From positions 238,296 to 302,295 of the forward strand of contig NZ_JAHNZO010000005.1 of assembly GCF_018998565.1 (NCBI RefSeq): a DNA stretch of 64,000 bases, given 5' to 3'. Position numbers and translations under genes: made by a program. The stretch is from Paenibacillus oleatilyticus. GTDB taxonomy: Bacteria; Bacillota; Bacilli; Paenibacillales; NBRC-103111. The notes beneath the pieces are model-generated. The model ran no database searches and had not been told where the DNA came from. It worked only from the letters and a program-made list of their open reading frames with translations. Below are positions 1 through 7,399 of the stretch, in pieces. Each line of letters begins with the position of its first letter. The stretch's first letter is position 1.

Positions 1-334
1 GCTCGTCCTCGTTCATCGGCTTCAGCACGTAGCTGTAAGCTTGCAAGGTCAGGGCTTCCTTCACATATTGAAAATCTCTGTAACCGCTGACAAAAACGAT
101 CCGCACGTCGTGGCATCGTTCCTTCACGCGTTTCGCCAGCTCAAGTCCGGACATGTTGGGCATATTGACGTCGGTGACCAGCACATCGATCTTCTGGGTC
201 TCGATCAGCTCGCAAGCGGAGAACCCGTTCGTTACGGCACCCACAATCTCCATCCCGAGCGATTCCCAGGGAATAAACGTCTTCATTCCTTCCAGATCCA
301 GCGTCTCATCGTCTGCGATCAGCACTTTGTACAT
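1..334 (-). CDS. Response regulator, YesN/AraC type (partial, N-terminal receiver domain)
   Basis: Only the first 111 codons lie in the window; the gene continues off the left edge. The translation starts MYKVLIADDE and shows a receiver domain: the acidic pair in IADDE, the phospho-acceptor aspartate in VLVTDVNMPN, and the conserved lysine in the YVLKPMNEDE segment. The FIPWESLGMEIVG stretch after the acidic pair is typical of YesN-like regulators, which carry a C-terminal AraC-type DNA-binding domain (not visible here). The start is fixed by an AGGAGG about 3-9 bases upstream of the ATG at 334. It lies downstream of, and on the same strand as, the 417-4016 sugar importer, separated by a terminator. 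By analogy with YesMN systems it probably controls carbohydrate genes; its kinase partner is not in the window. Confidence 0.85.
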   Translation of the reverse strand, partial: MYKVLIADDETLDLEGMKTFIPWESLGMEIVGAVTNGFSACELIETQKIDVLVTDVNMPNMSGLELAKRVKERCHDVRIVFVSGYRDFQYVKEALTLQAYSYVLKPMNEDE

Positions 335-371
335 GTCGGTCCTCCTCTGCCTCGGATCTTCGAACGAAATG

Positions 372-402
372 GAAAAGCAGGTGCGCCGATAGCGCACCCT
401 GC
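372..402 (-). terminator. Intrinsic terminator after the first sugar importer
   Basis: On the minus strand GCAGGGTGCGC pairs with GCGCACCTGC across a four-base loop and is followed by TTTTCC. It lies just past the stop of the solute-binding protein gene and before the response regulator, so it probably ends the importer transcript. Confidence 0.7.
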
Positions 403-416
403 CTTGTCCGCATGAA

Positions 417-2084
417 CTATTTCTTCTTCATTTTCTCTTCGTTTTCCTTCCAGCGTTTTGTCAAATAGTCGTTAAGCTTCTCGATGCCGAGCGTTTGCGC
501 GTCTTTCTCGCCCTTGTCGATAATCTCGATCACTTCTTGCTCGCTTTTGGCGAGAATCGCTTGGGCGCGGACTTTCTTGTACAGTTCGATCCAGCGCTCA
601 CGAATGATCCCTTCCGGGCTATCCTGCGGCGGCTCGATCCCGCGCATCGCCGTCAAGTCCATATGCGTTTTCCAGGTAATGGCGTCCTGGTATTTCGTTT
701 CCCAGGAACGCTTCTCTTCCGGCAAGGAGAGCTCGGCCTTCACTTTGATTTTGTCGTTGTACGTCGAGTTGCCGACGAATTGCAGGTCGTTCGTCGCGTT
801 CATGTTCTTCGTGCGCTCTGCAGGCTCGCTGAAAAATTTGTCCGTCAAGTTCGGCAAGCCTTCGCTGTCCAGACCTTTCCAATACATGCCTTCCGGACCC
901 CATACGATTTGACGCATGCCGTCCGGGCTGGTCATCCAGTCCAGCACCGCAAAAATTTTCTCGGGGTCCTTGGCCGTCGCCGTGATCGCGGCGGCGTTCC
1001 AGCCCAAGCGGTCGTAGTGGGCCACCATGATTTTGTTTTTGTCCAGCCCCGGCTTGTGGATCGGCCAGATCATGAAGTAGCCGGCATTCGGATCGGACTT
1101 GGAAAGCTCGGCGTCCGCTTTGGAAGCATAGTCGGTAGCGGTAATATCCGCGTACACGGCGACTCGGCCGGTGTTGAGCTTTTCGCGCACCTGATCGACC
1201 GTTTGCGTCAGCGCGTCCTGCGTCATCAGCTTCTCGCGGTGCAGCTTGTTGACGAAGACCATCGCTTCCTTGTACACCGGATCGGCGAAGAGCGACGTGA
1301 ACTTGCCGTCCTTCGGCACGGCGCGCAGCGTTCCCGCGTAGCTCGCCGGATTGTTCTCGGCGAAGGCGGAGAACAGCAGGTCGACGCCCTTGCCTTCTTT
1401 GGCCTGGCCCGGCTCGAACGGGATAATGTTCGGATACTTCTCTTTGACGAGCTTCAGATAGTTGTACAGGTCGTCGGTCGTTTCCAGCTTCGGTTTGCCG
1501 AGCTCTTCGTAAATTTTCTTGTTTACAACGTAGCCGGCATTGCCTGTCGGCTTGTTCGTGTACCAGTTCGGGAACATGTACAGCTTGCCGTCTTTGGAGC
1601 GCAGCATGTTCAGGATTTCGTCGCCCGCCCATTTTTTCAGGTTCGGGTATTTGTCCAGATACGGGTCAAGCGGCACGAGGACGCCGTTCTCGCGCAGCCG
1701 CTCGAACTTGTCGCGGTCGCCCCAGATGACGTCGGGCAAGTCCTTGCTCACGATCATCGTGCTAAGCTTGGCTTCCGCGTTGCCGCCGGCGTTAATGGCG
1801 GTAATGTTGATTTTGTACTGCTCTTGTACGTGCTTGGAGAAGACGTCTTTGCCCCAAGGAGGCATCGTGTACCAGCCGTAGTTGCCGAAGAGCGTGAAGC
1901 TGACCGGCTCGCTGCCGATTTTCCACGGTTCCGATGACGAGGCGGCCGGCGTCTGTGTCCCGTTTGGCGCCGCCGCTTTGTTGTCGGCGGGAGCGCTGCC
2001 TCCGCCGGAGCATCCGGAGATCATCGTCCCCAGCGCCATGACGGCTGCCAGCGGACCCATTCCTTTTTTGACCCAATTGTTCAT
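417..2084 (-). CDS. Extracellular solute-binding lipoprotein of a carbohydrate ABC importer (LipO/YtcQ-like)
   Basis: A 555-residue secreted lipoprotein with a lipobox ISGC (acylated cysteine at residue 25) and a long Gly/Ala/Pro/Ser-rich linker before the mature domain. Its length and motifs (GWYTMPPWGKDVF near the N-terminus, a late WGPEGMYWKG segment) match the large LipO/YtcQ-like branch of family 1 binding proteins, which pair with LplB and YtcP permeases in Paenibacillus. It is the last gene of a minus-strand set, permease-permease-binding protein, and no ATPase is encoded nearby. The ligand is unknown; in this branch it is usually an oligosaccharide from plant polysaccharides. The start has an AAAGGGG box about 11 bases upstream. 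Confidence 0.9.
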   Translation of the reverse strand: MNNWVKKGMGPLAAVMALGTMISGCSGGGSAPADNKAAAPNGTQTPAASSSEPWKIGSEPVSFTLFGNYGWYTMPPWGKDVFSKHVQEQYKINITAINAGGNAEAKLSTMIVSKDLPDVIWGDRDKFERLRENGVLVPLDPYLDKYPNLKKWAGDEILNMLRSKDGKLYMFPNWYTNKPTGNAGYVVNKKIYEELGKPKLETTDDLYNYLKLVKEKYPNIIPFEPGQAKEGKGVDLLFSAFAENNPASYAGTLRAVPKDGKFTSLFADPVYKEAMVFVNKLHREKLMTQDALTQTVDQVREKLNTGRVAVYADITATDYASKADAELSKSDPNAGYFMIWPIHKPGLDKNKIMVAHYDRLGWNAAAITATAKDPEKIFAVLDWMTSPDGMRQIVWGPEGMYWKGLDSEGLPNLTDKFFSEPAERTKNMNATNDLQFVGNSTYNDKIKVKAELSLPEEKRSWETKYQDAITWKTHMDLTAMRGIEPPQDSPEGIIRERWIELYKKVRAQAILAKSEQEVIEIIDKGEKDAQTLGIEKLNDYLTKRWKENEEKMKKK

Positions 2085-2152
2085 TGTCTGTATAGCCCCT
2101 TTCCCATTGTCATTTCAAGCTATGCTTAAAGCGGTGCGCTTTGAAGCCCGGA

Positions 2153-3040
2153 CTATTCTTTCAGGGAACCGACCAGCACGCCCTTGACGAAATAGCGCTG
2201 CAAGAACGGATAGACGAGAATGATCGGAACCGTCGTGACCATCATGGTCGCCATCGTCAGCGACTTGGTCGTGTAGGATTGCCGCTTGGCGAGGAAGCTT
2301 TGGGCCGCCGAGTCCTGGGTCAGCTCGGAAGCGATATTGGAATCGAGCGTCTGCTTTAGCAGCGCCTGTACCGGCAGTAAGTCCTGATTGTTGATATAGA
2401 TGGAAGCGACGAACCAGTCGTTCCAGTGGGCGATGGCCGTGAACAGCGAGAGCGTGGCGACGACCGGGCCGGACAACGGCAGCACGACGCGCAGGAACGT
2501 GCCCCAGTAGCCGCAGCCGTCAATCCGCGCCGCATCTTCGAGGCCGGCCGGAATTTGGCGGAAAAACGTCCGGAAGATGATCATGCTCCAGACGCTGATG
2601 ATCGACGGAATGACGAATACCCAGAACGAATCGAACAGCCCGAGACCGCGAATCAGCAGGTAGGTCGGGATCAAACCGCCGCCGAAATAAAGCGTGATAA
2701 TGCAGAAGGTCATGTAATAGCCCCGGCCGATCAGCTCCTTGCGGGACATGCCGTACGCAAAGATGGACGTCGCCGCGATCGTCAGAAAGGTACCGACGAG
2801 CGTACGGGCGATGGAAACGCCGAAGCCTTTCAATATTTTAACGTCCTTTAGCACAACTTGGTAATTTTCCAGCGTGAAAACTCTGGGCCAGAACGTGATG
2901 CCGCCGAGACTGGTATCCGAACCGAGGTTGAACGAGATGACCGCGGAGTTCCAGAACGGATAAAACGTTACGAAGGCCAGAAAGAGCAGCGCAATATGAA
3001 TAACGATGCTAAAGACGCGGTCTTCCAATGCCAGCTTCAT
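2153..3040 (-). CDS. Carbohydrate ABC importer permease (YtcP/MalG-type)
   Basis: A 295-residue inner-membrane permease. Six hydrophobic segments are visible, and the EAA loop reads GLEDAARIDGCGYWGTFLR, the surface that docks the ATPase. It ends in VKGVLVGSLKE, typical of YtcP-like proteins. An in-frame ATG lies further upstream, but the ATG at 3040 has AAGGAGG eight bases before it and leaves a 13-bp gap after the preceding permease gene, so it is taken as the start. It works with the permease at 3054-4016 and the binding protein at 417-2084; the ATPase must come from elsewhere (MsmX-like sharing). Confidence 0.9.
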   Translation of the reverse strand: MKLALEDRVFSIVIHIALLFLAFVTFYPFWNSAVISFNLGSDTSLGGITFWPRVFTLENYQVVLKDVKILKGFGVSIARTLVGTFLTIAATSIFAYGMSRKELIGRGYYMTFCIITLYFGGGLIPTYLLIRGLGLFDSFWVFVIPSIISVWSMIIFRTFFRQIPAGLEDAARIDGCGYWGTFLRVVLPLSGPVVATLSLFTAIAHWNDWFVASIYINNQDLLPVQALLKQTLDSNIASELTQDSAAQSFLAKRQSYTTKSLTMATMMVTTVPIILVYPFLQRYFVKGVLVGSLKE

Positions 3041-3053
3041 CAATACATCCTCC

Positions 3054-4016
3054 TTACCACAAGCTGTTGCCGGTTCGTCTCGCGAGATAGTTCGCAAGAG
3101 TCAGCAGGCCGACGCTGACGATGGCCTTAAACAAGCCGACGGCCGTCGCGAACGAATAGCGGTTTAACGTAATCCCCATCCGGTACACGTACGTGTCCAG
3201 AACCTCCGATACGTCGCGCAGCGCCGGGTTGACGCCCAGCAGCAGCAAGTCCTCGAAGCCCGCGTTCAGCAAGTTGCCGATAGCCAGAATGGAGAAGATC
3301 ATCACGACCGGCAAAATGCATGGAAACGTTATCAAATAAGTCATGCGAAAACGGCTCGCCCCGTCGATGGCGGCGGATTCGTACAGATGAGGGTCGATGG
3401 AAGCGATTGCAGCCAAGTATACGATGGAGGCAAAGCCAATCTCTTTCCATACGTTCGTCGTGACGAGAATGGTCCAGAAATATTCCGTAACCGACAAGTA
3501 AGGAATCGGTTCGTCGATGACCCCGATTTTTTGGAGAAAAATGTTTACGCTTCCATTATCGGTCGAAAGCAGAGAGATCACAAAGTTAGCGACGATGACC
3601 CAAGACAGGAAATACGGCAAGTAGCTGACCGTTTGCACGACGCGCTTGAAGAACATATTTTTCACTTCGTTCAGCAGAATCGCGAGAATGATCGGTGCCG
3701 GAAAGCCGATGGCCAGCTTCAGGAAGCTGATGACGATGGTGTTTCGCATCACGACCCCAAGCTCGGGCGCTTGGAAGAAATCGACGAAATGCTTGAAGCC
3801 TGCCCACGGGCTGGCTGCGAATCCTTTAAACACCGAGTAATCCTGAAATGCGATGATCACGCCGTACATCGGGAAATAGCTGAAAATCAAAATCAAGACG
3901 AGCGCGGGCAGCACCATAAGCTGCAAATCCCATTGCTTGAGCCAGGCCGCGACCTTCGTCTTCCCCGGCTTTGCCGCCGGACGATCCTCAGGGACCGCTG
4001 CCGCGGTTTGTTTCAA
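3054..4016 (-). CDS. Carbohydrate ABC importer permease (LplB/UgpA-type)
   Basis: A permease of about 320 residues and the first gene of the importer set. After a charged N-terminal tail rich in Lys and Pro it has six hydrophobic segments and an EAA loop (YESAAIDGASRFRMTYLI). The family usually pairs with YtcP-like and LipO-like partners, as here. The start is ambiguous: a GTG at 4025 sits directly against the GGAAAGGG box, while the TTG at 4016 has about eight bases of spacing and is preferred. A pair of 9-bp direct repeats lies upstream and may be a regulator site. Confidence 0.88.
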   Translation of the reverse strand: MKQTAAAVPEDRPAAKPGKTKVAAWLKQWDLQLMVLPALVLILIFSYFPMYGVIIAFQDYSVFKGFAASPWAGFKHFVDFFQAPELGVVMRNTIVISFLKLAIGFPAPIILAILLNEVKNMFFKRVVQTVSYLPYFLSWVIVANFVISLLSTDNGSVNIFLQKIGVIDEPIPYLSVTEYFWTILVTTNVWKEIGFASIVYLAAIASIDPHLYESAAIDGASRFRMTYLITFPCILPVVMIFSILAIGNLLNAGFEDLLLLGVNPALRDVSEVLDTYVYRMGITLNRYSFATAVGLFKAIVSVGLLTLANYLARRTGNSLW

Positions 4017-4091
4017 AAGGACCACCCTTTCCTGTGTATTGTCGATCTGTCTTTATCTTAAAAGGGATACGATGCGCGCGGCTACTTGCCT

Positions 4092-4120
4092 AATCAATGA
4101 AATGTTATATAAATCAATGA
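4092..4120. promoter_or_regulatory. Pair of direct repeats, possible AraC-type regulator site
   Basis: AATCAATGA occurs twice, at 4092-4100 and 4112-4120, with starts 20 bp apart, about two helical turns. AraC-type proteins often bind such tandem half-sites. The pair lies in the 240-bp gap upstream of the importer at 417-4016, and a YesN-like regulator is encoded at 1-334. The link between them is inferred. Confidence 0.35.
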
Positions 4121-4176
4121 TCAGGAAGTATTTTCTTCCGTTATGAGAAGATTGGAGGGAATAGGTTAGCGGGAAC

Positions 4177-4227
4177 AAAAAAACAGCGCTCTCCCCGGGA
4201 AAATGAATCGTCCCGCTGGAGAGCGCT
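4177..4227 (-). terminator. Intrinsic terminator after the second sugar importer/debranching operon
   Basis: On the minus strand AGCGCTCTCC (4218-4227) pairs with GGAGAGCGCT (4185-4194) and a run of seven T follows. It lies 30 bases beyond the stop of the last permease gene (4257), so it ends the 9525-4257 operon. Confidence 0.85.
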
Positions 4228-4256
4228 CAATTGTCGGCTTATGTTTTTGTGCGATC

Positions 4257-5087
4257 TTACTTGCCGCCCGTAAACGTAATGCCTTTGATGAAGAAACGGT
4301 TGAAAAAGGCGTAGATGAGCAGCGCCGGCAGCGTGAACACCATCGACGCGGCCATGATATAGTTCCAGTAGCTGATGTATTGGCCTTTGAAGGTGTTGAG
4401 GCCGAGCGTCAGCGTGAACATCGACTTGTCGGAGACGAACATGAGCGGCTTCAGGAATTCGTTCCAGGCGCCCATGAACACGAAGATCATCTGCGCGGCG
4501 AGCGCCGGAACGGCCAGCGGCAGCGCGATGCGGAAGAAGATGCCGAAGCGGGTCAGCCCGTCGAGCTGCGACGCTTCCTCCAGCTCCTTCGGGAAGTTGA
4601 TGAAGAACTGGCGCATCATGAACGTGAACGTCGCGTTCGCCATCATCGGCACCGTCAGCGCGGCGTACGAATTCAGCCATCCGAGCTCTTTCATGATCAA
4701 GTACGCGGGCACGATCGTGAGCTGGCCCGGAATCATCTGCACGCCCAGGATGATGAGGAACATCACTTTGTTGCCGATGAAGTCAATGCGCGCAAGCGCA
4801 TACCCGGCCATCGAGTTGAACAAAATGTTGCAGACCGTTGCCACGACCGCGATCAGGGCGCTGTTGGACATCCAGCGGAGGAACAGCGGCTCGCGGACGA
4901 AAATATCGTAGTAATTTTGCAGCGTAAAATGCTTGGGAATAAAGTTGATGCCTCCGGCGACAATCTCTTCCAGCGTCTTGAACGAGGAGGAGAGCGCCCA
5001 CAGGAACGGTACCATCGTCACCGCAGCATACAGGAACAGCATCGCGTAGATGACGTACTTGACCCATGGTTTCGGCTGTTTAACCAT
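4257..5087 (-). CDS. Sugar ABC importer permease (MalG-type)
   Basis: A 276-residue permease with six hydrophobic segments and the EAA loop ELEEASQLDGLTRFGIFFR, ending FFNRFFIKGITFTGGK as is usual for MalG-like family members. It is the last gene of the operon that starts with the debranching-like enzyme at 9525. Only 13 bases separate it from the upstream permease, so they are cotranscribed. With the UgpA-like partner and the binding protein at 6116-7399 it forms an importer for a sugar or glucan oligomer; no ATPase is in the operon. Confidence 0.9.
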   Translation of the reverse strand: MVKQPKPWVKYVIYAMLFLYAAVTMVPFLWALSSSFKTLEEIVAGGINFIPKHFTLQNYYDIFVREPLFLRWMSNSALIAVVATVCNILFNSMAGYALARIDFIGNKVMFLIILGVQMIPGQLTIVPAYLIMKELGWLNSYAALTVPMMANATFTFMMRQFFINFPKELEEASQLDGLTRFGIFFRIALPLAVPALAAQMIFVFMGAWNEFLKPLMFVSDKSMFTLTLGLNTFKGQYISYWNYIMAASMVFTLPALLIYAFFNRFFIKGITFTGGK

Positions 5088-5100
5088 CGTCTCGGCCTCC

Positions 5101-6000
5101 TCAGTTCAGCTTCTCTTCGGCGAACAGCTTCCGCTGCAGCAGCGTCGCGATCATGATGACCAGAGCCAGCACGACGGCGAGGGCGGAGGCGTAACCGAAG
5201 TCCAAATTTTTGAATGCGTACTGGTAAATCAGCAGCGCCACGGTCAGGGTGGAGTTGTTCGGCCCCCCGGACCCCGCCGAGAAAATGTACGACTGGTCGA
5301 ACAGCTGGAACGTTCCGATAATGCCCATGACGACGGTGAAGAAGGTCGCCGGCTTCAGCATCGGCAGCGTGATGGCGGTGAATCGTTTCCACGCGCCCGC
5401 GCCGTCCAGCATCGCCGACTCGTAGAGCGCATCCGGGATGTCCTGCAGCGCCGCGAGAAAGACGACCATGAAGAACGGCGCCGTCGACCAGATGTTCATC
5501 AGCATGATCCCCTTGAGCGCCACTGCGGGATCGCCGAGCCAGTTGTAGCCGGGCAGTCCGATCGCTTGCAGCGCCTGGTTGAGCAGCCCGTTGGAGTTAT
5601 AGATCCACATGAAAATGAGCGTCAGTACGGCGGATGAGGTCACGGTCGGCATAAAGAAGACGATGCGGAAAAAATTCCGGAATTTCAGCTTCGCGTTCAA
5701 AATGGATGCGAGCCCGAGTGCCAGCGCCGTTTGCAGCGGCACGACGAAGAGGGCGAAGGAGGCGGTGTTTTTCAGCGCGATCCATGCCCGTTCGTCCTGC
5801 GCCATCCGTTCGAAGTTGCTGAAGCCGACAAACTTGTAGCTGACGTCGCCCAGCAGATTCACTTTATGAAACGACAGGAACAGCGAATAAAAGACGGGTA
5901 AAAACAAAAACGTGCCGATAACCAGCAGGGTAGGGAGCAAAAACAAATAGCCGGTTATCGTGCTTCTCAGCTTCCGCTTCCAAACCGAACGGCTTGCCAT
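5101..6000 (-). CDS. Sugar ABC importer permease (UgpA/MalF-type)
   Basis: A 299-residue inner-membrane permease starting MASRSVWKRKLRSTITGYLF, with six hydrophobic segments and an EAA loop (ALYESAMLDGAGAWKRFTAI). It sits between the binding protein gene (115-bp gap holding a stable hairpin) and the MalG-type permease (13-bp gap). The order binding protein, UgpA-type, MalG-type is classical for family 1 sugar importers. The hairpin in the gap may let more binding protein than permease be made. Confidence 0.9.
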   Translation of the reverse strand: MASRSVWKRKLRSTITGYLFLLPTLLVIGTFLFLPVFYSLFLSFHKVNLLGDVSYKFVGFSNFERMAQDERAWIALKNTASFALFVVPLQTALALGLASILNAKLKFRNFFRIVFFMPTVTSSAVLTLIFMWIYNSNGLLNQALQAIGLPGYNWLGDPAVALKGIMLMNIWSTAPFFMVVFLAALQDIPDALYESAMLDGAGAWKRFTAITLPMLKPATFFTVVMGIIGTFQLFDQSYIFSAGSGGPNNSTLTVALLIYQYAFKNLDFGYASALAVVLALVIMIATLLQRKLFAEEKLN

Positions 6001-6083
6001 AGGGAAACCTCCCTTTCAAAAAGAGGCAGGGGAGCTGTGTCAGACTGAACAGGATGACGTCCCCCGCTTTTTAAGTGGATGAA

Positions 6084-6103
6084 GGGAGGGGCGGCCCCCT
6101 CCC
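6084..6103 (-). other. Intercistronic GC-rich hairpin
   Basis: GGGAGGGG (6084-6091) and CCCCTCCC (6096-6103) form a perfect 8-bp stem with a four-base loop between the binding protein and permease genes. No T-run follows on the minus strand, so it is more likely an mRNA-stabilising or partial-termination structure than a full terminator. Confidence 0.55.
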
Positions 6104-6115
6104 GGTTCAGTTTCG

Positions 6116-7399
6116 TTACTTGCCGGCGGCAATCTCTTTGTTGGCGGTTTCCTGCGCTTTTTTCATCGCGTCTTCCAACGAGGATTTGCCCAGGAACGCG
6201 TCGAGGAACTGGTTGTTGAAATTGTTCATGACCGTCGGCAGCGTCGGTCCTGCCTGCCATGGCGTCGCATAAGCCGAGCCTGCAACCAGGGCGCCGCGCA
6301 GCGGGTCCTTGTCGTAGCCGAGCTCCTTCGCGACGGATTTGCGCGTCGGCAGGGCGAACCCTTTGCTGGTCCACGTTTTCATGCCTTCCTTGCCGGTCAG
6401 GTACGAAATCAGCTCCCAGGAAGCTTCTTTTTTCTTGGACGCCTTGTTCATGACGTAGGCGACCGTGAAGGCCATCGTGCCTTTCTTGCCGTTCACTGTC
6501 GGCAGCTCGGCCGTAGCGTATTGAAGATCTTTATAGTTGTTGTTCAGGAACGGAATCGCCCAGTTGCCTTCGAAGACGATGGACGCTTTGCCTTGGCCGA
6601 ACATCTCGCCGCCCCAGCCTGCGCCGACTTCCTTCGGCTCGCCGGACGATTTGTCCTTGTTGTGCAGGTCGACGACGAGTTGCAGCCCTTTGAGCGCTTC
6701 CGGGGAAGCGAAGGCGGCGTTGCCTTTGTCGTCGGACACTTTGCCGCCGAACGCCTGCGCCATGTACATTTGCCGCGCCAGCTCGGGAGCGACGCCGAAG
6801 CCGAAGCGGACGGTTTTGCCGCCTTCGGTTTTGGTCAGCTTTTTCGCGGCGTCCTGCAGCTCTTCCCACGTGGTCGGCGGCTTGGTAATGCCCGCCTCTT
6901 CGAAATGCTTTTTGTTATAGAACATAGCCAGCGTGGAGGAGTCTTTCGGGAAGCCGTACGTTTTGCCGCCGACCTTGAACGCGTTCAGCAGCGGCTCTTC
7001 GAAGTCGGCCACGTCGAATTCAGGCTTCACGTAGCTGTCGAGCGGCTCGATGACGCCTTTCTCGATCATTGCCGGAGCTTCGAACGCATCCAGATAAAAC
7101 ACGTCGGGGCCTTCGCCGCCGATAAGCCGCGTCTTGATGACGTCCATGTACTGGTCGGCGATCACTTCGTATTTGACTTTAACGTTCGGATGCTTGCTTT
7201 CGAACTCTTGAATCGTCTGCTTAAGCAAATCCTGCTCCTCCGGCGACGATCCCCAGCCGGCGAGCGTTACGGTGACAGGCTCGCCGCTTTTCGGCGCATC
7301 GCCGGCCGGAGCCGGCTTGGCTTCTTCTTTGGCGCAGCCCGCCAGCACCATGCTGGAAGCCAGACCTACGGAGAGAATGACGGATAGCGACTTTTTCAT
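6116..7399 (-). CDS. Extracellular sugar-binding lipoprotein (family 1)
   Basis: A 427-residue lipoprotein with lipobox VLAGC (cysteine about residue 21) and a family 1 binding fold: VTVTLAGWGSSPEEQ at the start, GPDVFYLDAF, FPKDSSTLAMFYNKKHF and VFEGNWAIPF are typical of maltodextrin/trehalose-like binders. Its ATG overlaps the stop of the upstream debranching-like gene as ATGA, and a GAGGGGGA box lies inside that gene, so translation is coupled. With the two following permeases it forms the importer. An alpha-glucan oligosaccharide ligand is inferred from the neighbouring enzyme. Confidence 0.9.
   Translation of the reverse strand: MKKSLSVILSVGLASSMVLAGCAKEEAKPAPAGDAPKSGEPVTVTLAGWGSSPEEQDLLKQTIQEFESKHPNVKVKYEVIADQYMDVIKTRLIGGEGPDVFYLDAFEAPAMIEKGVIEPLDSYVKPEFDVADFEEPLLNAFKVGGKTYGFPKDSSTLAMFYNKKHFEEAGITKPPTTWEELQDAAKKLTKTEGGKTVRFGFGVAPELARQMYMAQAFGGKVSDDKGNAAFASPEALKGLQLVVDLHNKDKSSGEPKEVGAGWGGEMFGQGKASIVFEGNWAIPFLNNNYKDLQYATAELPTVNGKKGTMAFTVAYVMNKASKKKEASWELISYLTGKEGMKTWTSKGFALPTRKSVAKELGYDKDPLRGALVAGSAYATPWQAGPTLPTVMNNFNNQFLDAFLGKSSLEDAMKKAQETANKEIAAGK

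Noticed and set aside
495..1937. Open frame of 480 codons on the plus strand
   Set aside because: Antisense to the binding protein gene; composition is Arg/Val/His-rich and no family is seen.
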